25,874 bases of DNA from CAZAFM01 sp964484395 (lineage in GTDB: Bacteria > Campylobacterota > Campylobacteria > Campylobacterales > CAZAFM01). Under the pieces are notes generated by a model. The model did no database searches. It had not been told where the DNA came from and worked only from the letters and a program-made list of their open reading frames with translations. Position numbers and translations under genes: made by a program. Positions 14,344 through 20,797 of the stretch are shown piece by piece. Location: assembly GCA_964484395.1 (NCBI GenBank), contig CAZAFM010000023.1:1-25874 (forward strand), given 5' to 3'. Position 1 is the stretch's first letter. Each line of letters starts with the position of its first letter.

Positions 14344-14925
14344 ATGAAAAAAAGCGCTTTTACGATGATAGAGCTTATATTTGTTATCGTTATACTAGGA
14401 ATACTTGCAGCAGTAGCAGTCCCAAGACTAGCAGGCGTGCAGGATGATGCATTAGTAGCAACTGAAGAGTCAGGAGTAGGTGCGATTAGAAGTGGTATCC
14501 AAGCAGTAAGTGGCAAAATACTCATAAATCCTGGTCAAGATGTAAATATCACAGCATATAGTTCGGATGGAACGAAATACTATATAGAGTATGAGGCAGA
14601 TTCAACAGATGTTGGAGGAATCACAAATAATAAACCTATAGGATTAAGTGCTGGAGATGGTGAAATAACTGAAGATGCTGGTCTTAGTTCTGAAATTGCT
14701 TCAGAAAATGATGAGGACAAAACTTTTGCAGCTGTTCTTGAAGCAGGTAGCGATAGAGGCTCATGGAAAGCAAAAGCTTCAGACACAACAAACACACAAT
14801 TTGTTGGAAAAGCATCTAGCAGTTTGCCCGACGATAGTGAGGCTAAGCTAAACCAAGCTGGAAGCTGGATATATAGGCCTAGCTCTGGAAGTGTCACTTG
14901 GGATTCTACGGAAACCTACGAATAA
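14344..14925 (+). CDS. Type IV pilin-like / type II pseudopilin protein
   Basis: A 193-residue protein with a class III signal: a short leader MKKSA, then FTMIELIFVIVILGILAAVAVPRL. The cut by prepilin peptidase is expected before Phe6, which puts the conserved Glu at mature position 5. The residue before the cut is Ala instead of the usual Gly. The hydrophobic helix is followed by a soluble domain rich in Asp, Ser, Gly and Thr (DGTKYYIEYEADSTDVGG and later), with no Cys pair. No pilus assembly, secretion or peptidase genes are near, so it depends on a machine encoded elsewhere. Whether it builds a pilus or is a minor pseudopilin cannot be told. Confidence 0.85.
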   Translation: MKKSAFTMIELIFVIVILGILAAVAVPRLAGVQDDALVATEESGVGAIRSGIQAVSGKILINPGQDVNITAYSSDGTKYYIEYEADSTDVGGITNNKPIGLSAGDGEITEDAGLSSEIASENDEDKTFAAVLEAGSDRGSWKAKASDTTNTQFVGKASSSLPDDSEAKLNQAGSWIYRPSSGSVTWDSTETYE

Positions 14926-14948
14926 AATTCCGCACCTCAGTGCGGAAT
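14922..14948 (-). terminator. Intrinsic terminator after the PIN toxin gene
   Basis: Perfect 9-bp stem ATTCCGCAC (14927-14935) / GTGCGGAAT (14940-14948) with a CTCA loop. On the minus strand the stem is followed by TTTTATT, the right order for a terminator of the toxin operon, whose stop is at 14953. On the plus strand it is followed by CCCC, so it is a poor terminator for the pilin gene, although it lies just beyond that stop. Confidence 0.75.
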
Positions 14949-14952
14949 CCCC

Positions 14953-15330
14953 TCAACACCCCTTTAAGTCCTTATCAAAACTTAGCTTATTATAGTTTTG
15001 AAATTTACATTTTGCACAGATTAACGCATCTACAAAGTCAATATTTCTGTTTTCAACTATATTTAGTGTCTCAAATAGAACTGCTTTGTTTTTGTTTACC
15101 ACACCTTCAAAAGAGAGAATAGTCTTCAAATCAGAGATTACATCAGCTTTAGGAAGTCTATAAAACTTCGTTAGTACAAAAAATGCTTCCATCAAAACCT
15201 CGCCTAAAATCTCAACCTCCATAGAGCCCATCTCAATCTGTTCAAAATATAGTGTACTTTTTTCTAAATAGTTCGCATCATCCCCTACTAAAAATCGGAT
15301 AATAACATTTGTATCAAGAAGGTAAACCAT
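14953..15330 (-). CDS. PIN-domain ribonuclease toxin (VapC-like)
   Basis: A 125-residue PIN-domain protein, probably the toxin of a type II toxin-antitoxin pair. It begins with LLDTNVIIRFL (catalytic-type Asp6), has MEAFFVLTKFYRLP (Glu48), IDFVDALICAKC (Asp98/Asp101) and LSFDKDL (Asp119), so the acidic metal-binding set is complete and the gene looks active. PIN toxins cleave RNA, often tRNA or rRNA. The start overlaps the antitoxin stop by 17 bases, implying coupled translation, and a terminator directly follows. The target RNA is unknown. Confidence 0.88.
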   Translation of the reverse strand: MVYLLDTNVIIRFLVGDDANYLEKSTLYFEQIEMGSMEVEILGEVLMEAFFVLTKFYRLPKADVISDLKTILSFEGVVNKNKAVLFETLNIVENRNIDFVDALICAKCKFQNYNKLSFDKDLKGC

Positions 15331-15568
15331 ATTTCTCTTTCATAGCCTCCATCATCGAAAACTCTTTGATTTTCTCAAATCCTATGTCGCTTTTTTGAAC
15401 TCTATTTTTATATTTTCCTGCTAGCTTTTTAACAACAGATTGCTCTTTGATAGGATAAACCATAGCTAGAGCTTTCTTTTTTCGTTTATCAACAATCTGT
15501 ATAGCTTCAGTCATATTTGTAAAAATAGAAGTGTTTTTTTGGATATCTCCTATGCCTACACTCTGCAT
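15314..15568 (-). CDS. Type II antitoxin paired with the PIN toxin (Phd/YefM-like)
   Basis: An 84-residue protein preceding the PIN gene and overlapping it. The N-terminus has the pattern GIGDIQKNTSIFTNMTEAIQ, then IVDKRKKKALAMVYPI, which resembles the DNA-binding part of Phd/YefM-type antitoxins. The basic and helical C-terminus (KSDIGFEKIKEF onwards) would bind the toxin. AAGGAG lies five bases before the ATG. The strong promoter with an embedded palindrome immediately upstream fits autoregulation by this protein or the complex. Assignment to Phd/YefM is by pattern; gene order and overlap are the stronger evidence. Confidence 0.78.
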   Translation of the reverse strand: MQSVGIGDIQKNTSIFTNMTEAIQIVDKRKKKALAMVYPIKEQSVVKKLAGKYKNRVQKSDIGFEKIKEFSMMEAMKEKYGLPS

Positions 15569-15591
15569 ATAGACTCCTTTGAGGTTAGATT

Positions 15592-15629
15592 TATATAAAC
15601 TAAGATTAATTATATATAAACTAGTTTAT
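15592..15629. promoter_or_regulatory. Candidate operator of the toxin-antitoxin operon
   Basis: A perfect 14-bp palindrome, ATAAACTAGTTTAT (15616-15629), fills most of the spacer between -35 and -10. In addition TATATAAACTA occurs at 15592-15602 and again at 15613-15623, 21 bases apart, about two helical turns. Together they look like binding sites for the antitoxin dimer and would block RNA polymerase when occupied. Confidence 0.65.
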
Positions 15630-15637
15630 TTTGTCAA
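15609..15637 (-). promoter_or_regulatory. Near-consensus sigma-70 promoter of the PIN toxin-antitoxin operon
   Basis: On the minus strand TTGACA (15632-15637) and TATAAT (15609-15614) are both perfect and separated by exactly 17 bases. It is the best promoter in the window; its -35 box makes it unlike the usual promoters of this phylum. It reads into the antitoxin gene starting at 15568. Confidence 0.85.
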
Positions 15638-15640
15638 TAA

Positions 15641-15664
15641 CTAATCCCTACTCTGTAAGATATT
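15641..15664. repeat. Direct repeat copy A: duplicated 3' end of fliH
   Basis: 24 bp matching 15954-15977 at 23 of 24 positions (15656 T against 15969 C). On the minus strand it repeats the end of the fliH coding sequence, with the TAG stop at its edge, and would encode the same last residues, ILQSRD. It is not attached to any fliH reading frame here, so it is a stray copy of the gene end. Confidence 0.85.
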
Positions 15665-15665
15665 A

Positions 15666-15738
15666 CTATTTGCTTTTTCTCCCTCCTAGATAGTCTTCAA
15701 TATTTTTTGGGTTTTGCCTCAAATCTAAAACTTTATAT
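15666..15738 (-). pseudogene. Possible toxin remnant downstream of the orphan antitoxin
   Basis: Directly after the addiction-module gene an ATG overlaps its stop as ATGA, the usual position of a partner toxin gene, but that frame (MNIKF) stops after five codons. A second frame, offset by one base, is open to a TAG at 15666-15668 and reads DEYKVLDLRQNPKNIEDYLG followed by GRKSK, which has the look of a protein C-terminus. A toxin gene that lost its middle by deletion would leave this pattern. I cannot assign a family, so this is tentative. Confidence 0.25.
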
Positions 15739-15936
15739 TCATCTACTCTTTAAATCTTCAAGTGATATATACTTTGCCTCACCACTTTTTATCTTCTCTA
15801 CTCTATCTTGCAAAACTTCTTTATGCCATAATGGTGACTCTATGCTCTCACTCTCTTTATCTAAACTCTCCCAGATATCATTCATCAAGATTATTTTTTC
15901 TTTTGTATCTAGCTTTTTTATCTCATCTATACTCAT
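15739..15936 (-). CDS. Orphan addiction-module antitoxin (TIGR02574-like)
   Basis: A 65-residue protein matching the putative addiction-module component family: MSIDEIKKLDTKEKIILMND, then IWESLDKES, a Pro and Trp (SPLWHKEVLQDRV), and the end YISLEDLKSR. Members of this family are usually followed by a ParE/RelE-type toxin; here no intact toxin follows. AGGAG lies six bases before the ATG, and the gene begins 17 bases after the fliH stop, so it can be read from the flagellar operon. It lies between two copies of the fliH 3' end. It may be a relic, or it may still neutralise a toxin encoded elsewhere. Confidence 0.75.
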   Translation of the reverse strand: MSIDEIKKLDTKEKIILMNDIWESLDKESESIESPLWHKEVLQDRVEKIKSGEAKYISLEDLKSR

Positions 15937-15953
15937 GATACACTCCTATATCT

Positions 15954-15977
15954 CTAATCCCTACTCTGCAAGATATT
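15954..15977. repeat. Direct repeat copy B: genuine 3' end of fliH
   Basis: The in-gene copy of the 24-bp repeat, ending with the fliH TAG stop (15954-15956). Together with copy A it brackets 289 bp that hold the orphan antitoxin and its possible toxin remnant. The unit from one repeat to the next is 313 bp. Confidence 0.85.
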
Positions 15978-16853
15978 TTTCTTTATCGTCTCAAATCTTG
16001 AGTTTATCGTCCCATCTATATTTCCACTATCACTTACTACTACTACACCACCTTTTGTGATAGCCTTGTCTGCTTTGAAAGTTACCCTTTCATCATCTAT
16101 CATATCTTCACTTACTGCTTTGAAGTCCGTTGGATTTAGCTTGAGGACTATTTTTGTGGCGTCTTTTAGATTTGTGATGAGGGCTTTTGCTAGTGAGGTG
16201 GCTATTTTTTCACTACCTTTTGAAAGCTCACTTGATACTACCTCTTTGGCTATATCTACGGCTACTGAGGCTAGCTCTTTTTCTATACGCTCTAGGGCTG
16301 TTTTGAACTCTTCTGAGCCTCTTTTTATCTCATCTATACTTTCGATGTAACTCTCTTTTAGCTCATTTATCTCTTTTTCACTCTTCTCTTTATACTCATG
16401 CACACCCTTTTGATAACCTACCTCTTCGCTCTGCTTTTGAGTATCTGCTATTCTTCTCTCAAAGTCTTGTTGCTGCTTGACGAACTGTTGCTGCATTGTC
16501 TGAAGAGCACTATTTAGTAAATCCATTTTTGAGAGCATCTCATCTATTGACTCTTTATCTACACCACTAGCTAGCTTCATCTGGGTTGTTAGATTAGGTG
16601 TGGCTTTTGGGCTAGCTTCTGCATCTTCTGCTGAGACATTACTGTCAGTTGCAGGAGGTTCTTTGTTTGAGCTCTCTTCTGTAGGCTCATTTAGAGTGCT
16701 CTTTTCTTCAAAGTTATCTAAGAAGCTATCCTCTCGTCCACTATATCTAGACTCCTCTTCAGGGGTCTCATCACCTATTTTGCGGAAGCTATATCGTGTG
16801 ACATTGTGGTTTGACTGCATCTTTTTTGAGATTACATTGTCTTCAAAGCCCAT
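15954..16853 (-). CDS. fliH: Flagellar export ATPase regulator FliH
   Basis: FliH holds and regulates the FliI ATPase at the flagellar type III export gate and links it to the C-ring. The 299-residue protein has a low-complexity acidic N-terminal half (to about 95), then a long coiled coil rich in Gln, Glu and Lys (about 110-195, including QTMQQQFVKQQQDFERRI), and a C-terminal V-ATPase-E-like domain (SSELSKGSEKIATSLAKAL, VLKLNPTDF, then GGVVVVSDSGNIDGTI). Its ATG overlaps the fliG stop by one base. In Campylobacter fliH is followed by dxs; here the orphan antitoxin follows instead. Confidence 0.92.
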   Translation of the reverse strand: MGFEDNVISKKMQSNHNVTRYSFRKIGDETPEEESRYSGREDSFLDNFEEKSTLNEPTEESSNKEPPATDSNVSAEDAEASPKATPNLTTQMKLASGVDKESIDEMLSKMDLLNSALQTMQQQFVKQQQDFERRIADTQKQSEEVGYQKGVHEYKEKSEKEINELKESYIESIDEIKRGSEEFKTALERIEKELASVAVDIAKEVVSSELSKGSEKIATSLAKALITNLKDATKIVLKLNPTDFKAVSEDMIDDERVTFKADKAITKGGVVVVSDSGNIDGTINSRFETIKKNILQSRD

Positions 16854-17878
16854 TACTCGACCATATCCTCTTGTTCACCTATCTGTATTACGCCTTGTTC
16901 TGCTAAAGACTGCACTGCCTCAACTATTCGTCTTTGAGAGGACTCTACATCCTTAACTCTCACAGCACCCAAGAACTGCATCTCCTCAGCAAACTGCTCT
17001 CCAGCCCTCTGAGACATATTACTCATAAACTTCTGTTTTAGATCTTCACTAGCAGCCTTAAGCCCCATGGTCAAATCTTTTTTATCTACAACTTTTAGTA
17101 TCTCTCTTATAGCGTTATTATCAAGCTTATCTATATCTTCGAAGGTAAACATCATCTCTTTAATTGAGCTTGCTAGTTGCTCATCTAGTTGCTCTATATA
17201 GGCAAGTGTAGCTTTTGCTGCTTTTTGTCCTAGTCGGTTAAATATCTCAGCTACCGCCCTTGGACCTCCTACCTCAACCTTGTAGCTTGTAAGTGATTCA
17301 AGTCTGTTCTCAAGCACTGTTGAAACTCTTTTGACAACTGCTGGGGATATATCACCTAGATTTGCCATTCTTATAGCTATATCAGCCCTCAGGTCATCAC
17401 TAAAAAACCCAAGAGTTTCAGCCGCACTTGTTGGCTCCATGTGAGCTAGTATCAAAGCAATGGTTTGAGGGTGCTCATTGACAATAAAGTCTGAGAGCTG
17501 TTGAGGGCGGACTTTTGAGAGATATGAGAAGTTTTGCGCACTCTGCATAGACTTTGCTAGCTTATCCATCACTCGTCTTGCTTCCTCTGGACCTAGAGCT
17601 TTTGTTAGTATCTCTCTAGCATAGTCCATACCGCCAGTGCTTATGTATTGGTTTGACTGAAATATCGCATAGAACTCTTCTAATACTGCTACTGCTATTG
17701 CTTTGTCAACCCCGTTTGACTGCGCTATGTACTTTGATATCTCTGTAATAGCTTCAACATCCATATGTGCAAATATCTCACCAGTTATATCCTCACCAAG
17801 CTGTATGAGAAGTATAGCTATTCTCTCCGCCATTGAGAGTTCATCATATATCGCTTGCTGTCTTGGGGTTAGATTCAC
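16853..17878 (-). CDS. fliG: Flagellar motor switch protein FliG
   Basis: FliG is the C-ring protein that contacts the stator and sets torque and rotation sense. The 341-residue product has the N-terminal FliF-binding domain (about 1-100), the middle domain with the EHPQ motif (135-138, in VNEHPQTIALILAHM), the GGPRAVAEIFNRL armadillo segment, and the C-terminal domain with the charged torque helix (SQRAGEQFAEEMQFLGAV, then KDVESSQRRIV). Length and motifs are normal. It overlaps fliF by ATGA and fliH by TAATG, so the three proteins are translated in series. Confidence 0.97.
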   Translation of the reverse strand: MNLTPRQQAIYDELSMAERIAILLIQLGEDITGEIFAHMDVEAITEISKYIAQSNGVDKAIAVAVLEEFYAIFQSNQYISTGGMDYAREILTKALGPEEARRVMDKLAKSMQSAQNFSYLSKVRPQQLSDFIVNEHPQTIALILAHMEPTSAAETLGFFSDDLRADIAIRMANLGDISPAVVKRVSTVLENRLESLTSYKVEVGGPRAVAEIFNRLGQKAAKATLAYIEQLDEQLASSIKEMMFTFEDIDKLDNNAIREILKVVDKKDLTMGLKAASEDLKQKFMSNMSQRAGEQFAEEMQFLGAVRVKDVESSQRRIVEAVQSLAEQGVIQIGEQEDMVE

Positions 17879-19590
17879 ATCTGCTCTTTTGTGGCTTTTT
17901 CATAGGAAGTAGGAATACTATCACTTAGTTCATCTCGCACAAGTGCAGTAAATAGAGAGGCTATCTCCTCTGGCTTTTCTGAGACTATGTTTTTCATCTT
18001 TTCTAACAAGACTTCATATTTCACCTCATCTTCTGATACATCACCTCTAAGTCCTAGCTGATCCTCGACTTTTTTACGCATCTCATTAAACTTATTTAGC
18101 GAATCCTCTTCATCATCCTCTTCGGCTTTTAGAAGACTCTCTATATCCTCTTCTTCATCTATAGGAATCTGTGTCATTCGTTCTGCAAAAGGAACTATCA
18201 CTTTTTTGTAGAAAATAAAGAGTATGATACCTACTAGCAGGATTTTTAGGATTGGTGAGAGTGGACCGGCATATTGCTCAAACTGCGCCATAAACCCCTC
18301 TATTGGTGTCTGCGTAGCATAGAGGTCTGCTTGGTCAAACCTAAAGTTTGTAACAGTGACTTGATCTCCTCTATCAGGACTAAAGCCAATAGTCTGCTGA
18401 ACAATAGCATCTATCTTCTCAAGCTCCTCTGCTGGTAGTGGTGTATAGACTATCTCATCACCGTTTTTAGCATACTGTCCATCTACTACAACTGCAGCAC
18501 TAATTCGCTGTAGCTTTGCAAACTCTCCTTTTATCTTTGAGATAGTCTTACTTATCTCATAGTTTGTAGTGGTTTCTGCTTTGTCATACTTCTCTTTTAG
18601 GTTGTTCTCATCAAGCCCTTCTACTGGACCTATATTACTAACGGCTCCCGGAACTCCGCCTATCTCTTTTGGCTTATATCCCTCCCTGCTCTCCTCCATA
18701 GTCTGCTCACTTCTGACTACATTATCAGGGTCAAATAGCTCTTGCTGTGACTCTTTTTGGTCAAAGTCTAGCTCCATGGTCACTTTTGCGACTACTTTAT
18801 CATTCCCACCAATGAATGGCGCTAGAATGTTTACTATCTTATCTTCATAGATTTTTTCAAGGTTCTGTTTGTATCTAAGCTGTGTTTGAGCCATCTGCTT
18901 TGAGTCTGCTAACTCATTATTCTCACCTAAGGGCTGACCATTTTGGTCTATGAGTTTGACATTTTCTATTTTTAGCTTCGGGATAGAGGCTGCAACTAGG
19001 TTTTTTATCCCAAAAACTTGCTCAGAGCTTAGTATCATACTAGGTGCTAAAGTAACTACAATAGAAGCAGTAGGTGGAATATCTTCTGAGACAAAGACAC
19101 TCTCTTTTGGTAGAGCGATGTTTACTTGTGCACTCTCTACTGGTCTTAATGTCTGAATAGTTCTTGCTAACTCTCCTTCAAGTGCTCTTAGATATTTCAC
19201 CCTCTGCTCAAAATCAGTCGCCCCAAAGTCTGACTGGTCAAAAATCTCAAACCCTACATTTGAGCTTTTTGGGATACCTTGTGAGGCCATTTGGATTCTT
19301 TGGGAATAGACTTGATCTTCTGGAACTAGGATGGTTGTTTCATTTGGAAGTTTGTATGGGATTTCTTCCTCTTTTAGTTGAGTAACTATGAGTGCTGAGT
19401 CTTTTGGGTCTAGATTGTCAAAAAGCACTTTATACCCAGCATATTGATCTGAAGCCTTACCATTATAGACAACAAGAAAAACAATAAAAGCTATAACTGA
19501 AACAATAGCACCAAGTACGACAAGCTTCTGCTTAAGAGTTAGTCTCTCATATAGTGCTTGTAGTTGGGCTAGTAGTACTCTTAAATCCAT
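17875..19590 (-). CDS. fliF: Flagellar MS-ring protein FliF
   Basis: FliF forms the MS ring in the inner membrane, the base for flagellar assembly and the export gate. The 571-residue protein has a first membrane span at about 23-43 (KLVVLGAIVSVIAFIVFLVV), a periplasmic region with ring-building motifs (GYKVLFDNLDPKDSALIVTQ, VNIALPKESVF, IKNLVAASIPKL), a second span at about 435-458, and a cytoplasmic, acidic tail (DEEEDIESLLKAEEDDEEDS) that binds FliG. Size and topology are standard. It starts seven bases after hisC, with fliG overlapping by ATGA. Confidence 0.97.
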   Translation of the reverse strand: MDLRVLLAQLQALYERLTLKQKLVVLGAIVSVIAFIVFLVVYNGKASDQYAGYKVLFDNLDPKDSALIVTQLKEEEIPYKLPNETTILVPEDQVYSQRIQMASQGIPKSSNVGFEIFDQSDFGATDFEQRVKYLRALEGELARTIQTLRPVESAQVNIALPKESVFVSEDIPPTASIVVTLAPSMILSSEQVFGIKNLVAASIPKLKIENVKLIDQNGQPLGENNELADSKQMAQTQLRYKQNLEKIYEDKIVNILAPFIGGNDKVVAKVTMELDFDQKESQQELFDPDNVVRSEQTMEESREGYKPKEIGGVPGAVSNIGPVEGLDENNLKEKYDKAETTTNYEISKTISKIKGEFAKLQRISAAVVVDGQYAKNGDEIVYTPLPAEELEKIDAIVQQTIGFSPDRGDQVTVTNFRFDQADLYATQTPIEGFMAQFEQYAGPLSPILKILLVGIILFIFYKKVIVPFAERMTQIPIDEEEDIESLLKAEEDDEEDSLNKFNEMRKKVEDQLGLRGDVSEDEVKYEVLLEKMKNIVSEKPEEIASLFTALVRDELSDSIPTSYEKATKEQM

Positions 19591-19597
19591 CTCTTCC

Positions 19598-20701
19598 TCA
19601 ATCCTCCAAGCTTATTATCTGCTCAAGTCGTTGTAGAAACCTCTCATTATTCTTAGGTCGGTCTATTGTAACTCTTATACCATTTATACCATAGCTAGCC
19701 AGATTTCTAACTATAATACCCTCTTTTAGTAGAATATCAGATATTTGTGTACTATCCTCTTTACTAAAAAGTATTGTAATAAAATTTGTATAGCTTTGTA
19801 TATATTTTAGTCCTATTTTTGTTAAAAACTTCTCAAATTTAGTCATCTGGCTAAAGTTTTCTTTGATAGAGGTCTCTATGAACTCATATTCATCTAGGGC
19901 TACAATAGCAGCTGCAAGAGAGATATTGGTAATATTAAAAGGTGGTCTTAGCTTCATCAAAGCCTCTATAATATTCTCTCTAGCTATACCATACCCTACT
20001 CTTAAACCCCCTAATCCATAGGCTTTAGAGAAGGTTCCTAGATAGAGTATGTTTGGGTATTTCTCTATAAAGTATTTTGGGTCTATCTTCTTTTTAGCGT
20101 CTTTTGTAGATGCATACTCTTGGTATGCACCATCTAGAACTACTAGAGTGTGTGGGTCTGTTATCTTGATGAACTCCTCAACCTCAGAAGCATCTAGAGA
20201 GTCTCCAAGAGGGTTATTTGGAAGGCAGAGGAATACTATCTCTGGTTGCTCTTTTTTATAAAGCTCCTTAAACTCCTCTATGTTATGCTCTTTTGAAGGA
20301 GTTTTGATAACTCTTGCTCCAACATGTCTTGCGTATATCTCATACATAGCAAATGTAACACCTGCTGTTAGGATTTTTGAGTCTTTATGGCACTTAGACT
20401 TGATAGCAAAGTCTATGATCTGGTCACTTCCTGCTCCTATTATGATGTTTTTTTCACTTACACTAAACTTTTTTGATAGCTTATCTTTTAGCTCAAACAT
20501 AGAGTCATCTGGATATCTATATGAGTGTGTAGCCCTATCTACTATCGTGTCTATTACCCTTTTTGGAGTGCCATAGGGGTTTTCGTTTGATGCCATTTTG
20601 ATGATGTTTTCAGGATGTACACCAAACTCTCTTACCACTAATTCTATGGGCTTTCCGGCTTCATATACCTTTATGTTATCTAGCTCTTTTTTAAATCTCA
20701 T
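19598..20701 (-). CDS. hisC: Histidinol-phosphate aminotransferase
   Basis: A 367-residue PLP enzyme of fold type I that transaminates imidazole-acetol phosphate to histidinol phosphate; in this phylum it may also serve aromatic amino acids. Visible: MASNENPYGTP (36-46), GAGSDQIID, CLPNNPLGD (159-167), the VVLDGAYQEY strand with the PLP-ring Asp, and TFSKAYGLGGLRVGYG with the Schiff-base Lys226. It is the first gene of a transcript running hisC-fliF-fliG-fliH, an order also seen in Campylobacter, so flagellar basal genes share a promoter with amino-acid synthesis. Confidence 0.93.
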   Translation of the reverse strand: MRFKKELDNIKVYEAGKPIELVVREFGVHPENIIKMASNENPYGTPKRVIDTIVDRATHSYRYPDDSMFELKDKLSKKFSVSEKNIIIGAGSDQIIDFAIKSKCHKDSKILTAGVTFAMYEIYARHVGARVIKTPSKEHNIEEFKELYKKEQPEIVFLCLPNNPLGDSLDASEVEEFIKITDPHTLVVLDGAYQEYASTKDAKKKIDPKYFIEKYPNILYLGTFSKAYGLGGLRVGYGIARENIIEALMKLRPPFNITNISLAAAIVALDEYEFIETSIKENFSQMTKFEKFLTKIGLKYIQSYTNFITILFSKEDSTQISDILLKEGIIVRNLASYGINGIRVTIDRPKNNERFLQRLEQIISLED

Positions 20702-20735
20702 CTGATTCCCTAAATATAAATCTACAATTATTTGT

Positions 20736-20741
20736 ATTATA
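20736..20741 (-). promoter_or_regulatory. -10 element for the hisC-fliFGH transcript
   Basis: TATAAT on the minus strand inside an AT-rich stretch, 35 bases before the hisC ATG, with AGGGA near the start codon. No -35 box is visible. I see no sigma-54 signature (TGGCAC-N5-TTGC) here, so this early flagellar cluster looks sigma-70 driven. Confidence 0.5.
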
Positions 20742-20797
20742 TAATAGCCTAACTTTTATAGTGATAACCGAACATATTCATATATCACCTAGAAGCA

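Noticed and set aside
14580..14897. A 105-codon minus-strand frame inside the pilin-like gene
   Set aside because: It is a shadow of the pilin coding sequence, with Pro/Ser/Ala bias from the reversed codons and no independent evidence.
14953..15977. Toxin-antitoxin patch as part of an integrated phage or insertion sequence
   Set aside because: No integrase, transposase, phage structural gene or terminal inverted repeats are present; only the 24-bp fliH duplication hints at past insertion.
16057..16350. Plus-strand open frames across fliH and fliF (for example 16057-16350, 16600-16956, 18569-18850)
   Set aside because: They are antisense to clearly assigned flagellar genes, Ser/Leu-rich, and without start signals.
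20755..20788. Inverted repeat GTGATA/TATCAC between the transporter and hisC, and its likeness to positions 15-31 (TTTTATA plus CGRACATA)
   Set aside because: The stem is six pairs with a long loop and no T-run, and the resemblance between the two sites covers only a few bases in AT-rich DNA, so neither a terminator nor a repeat family is supported.
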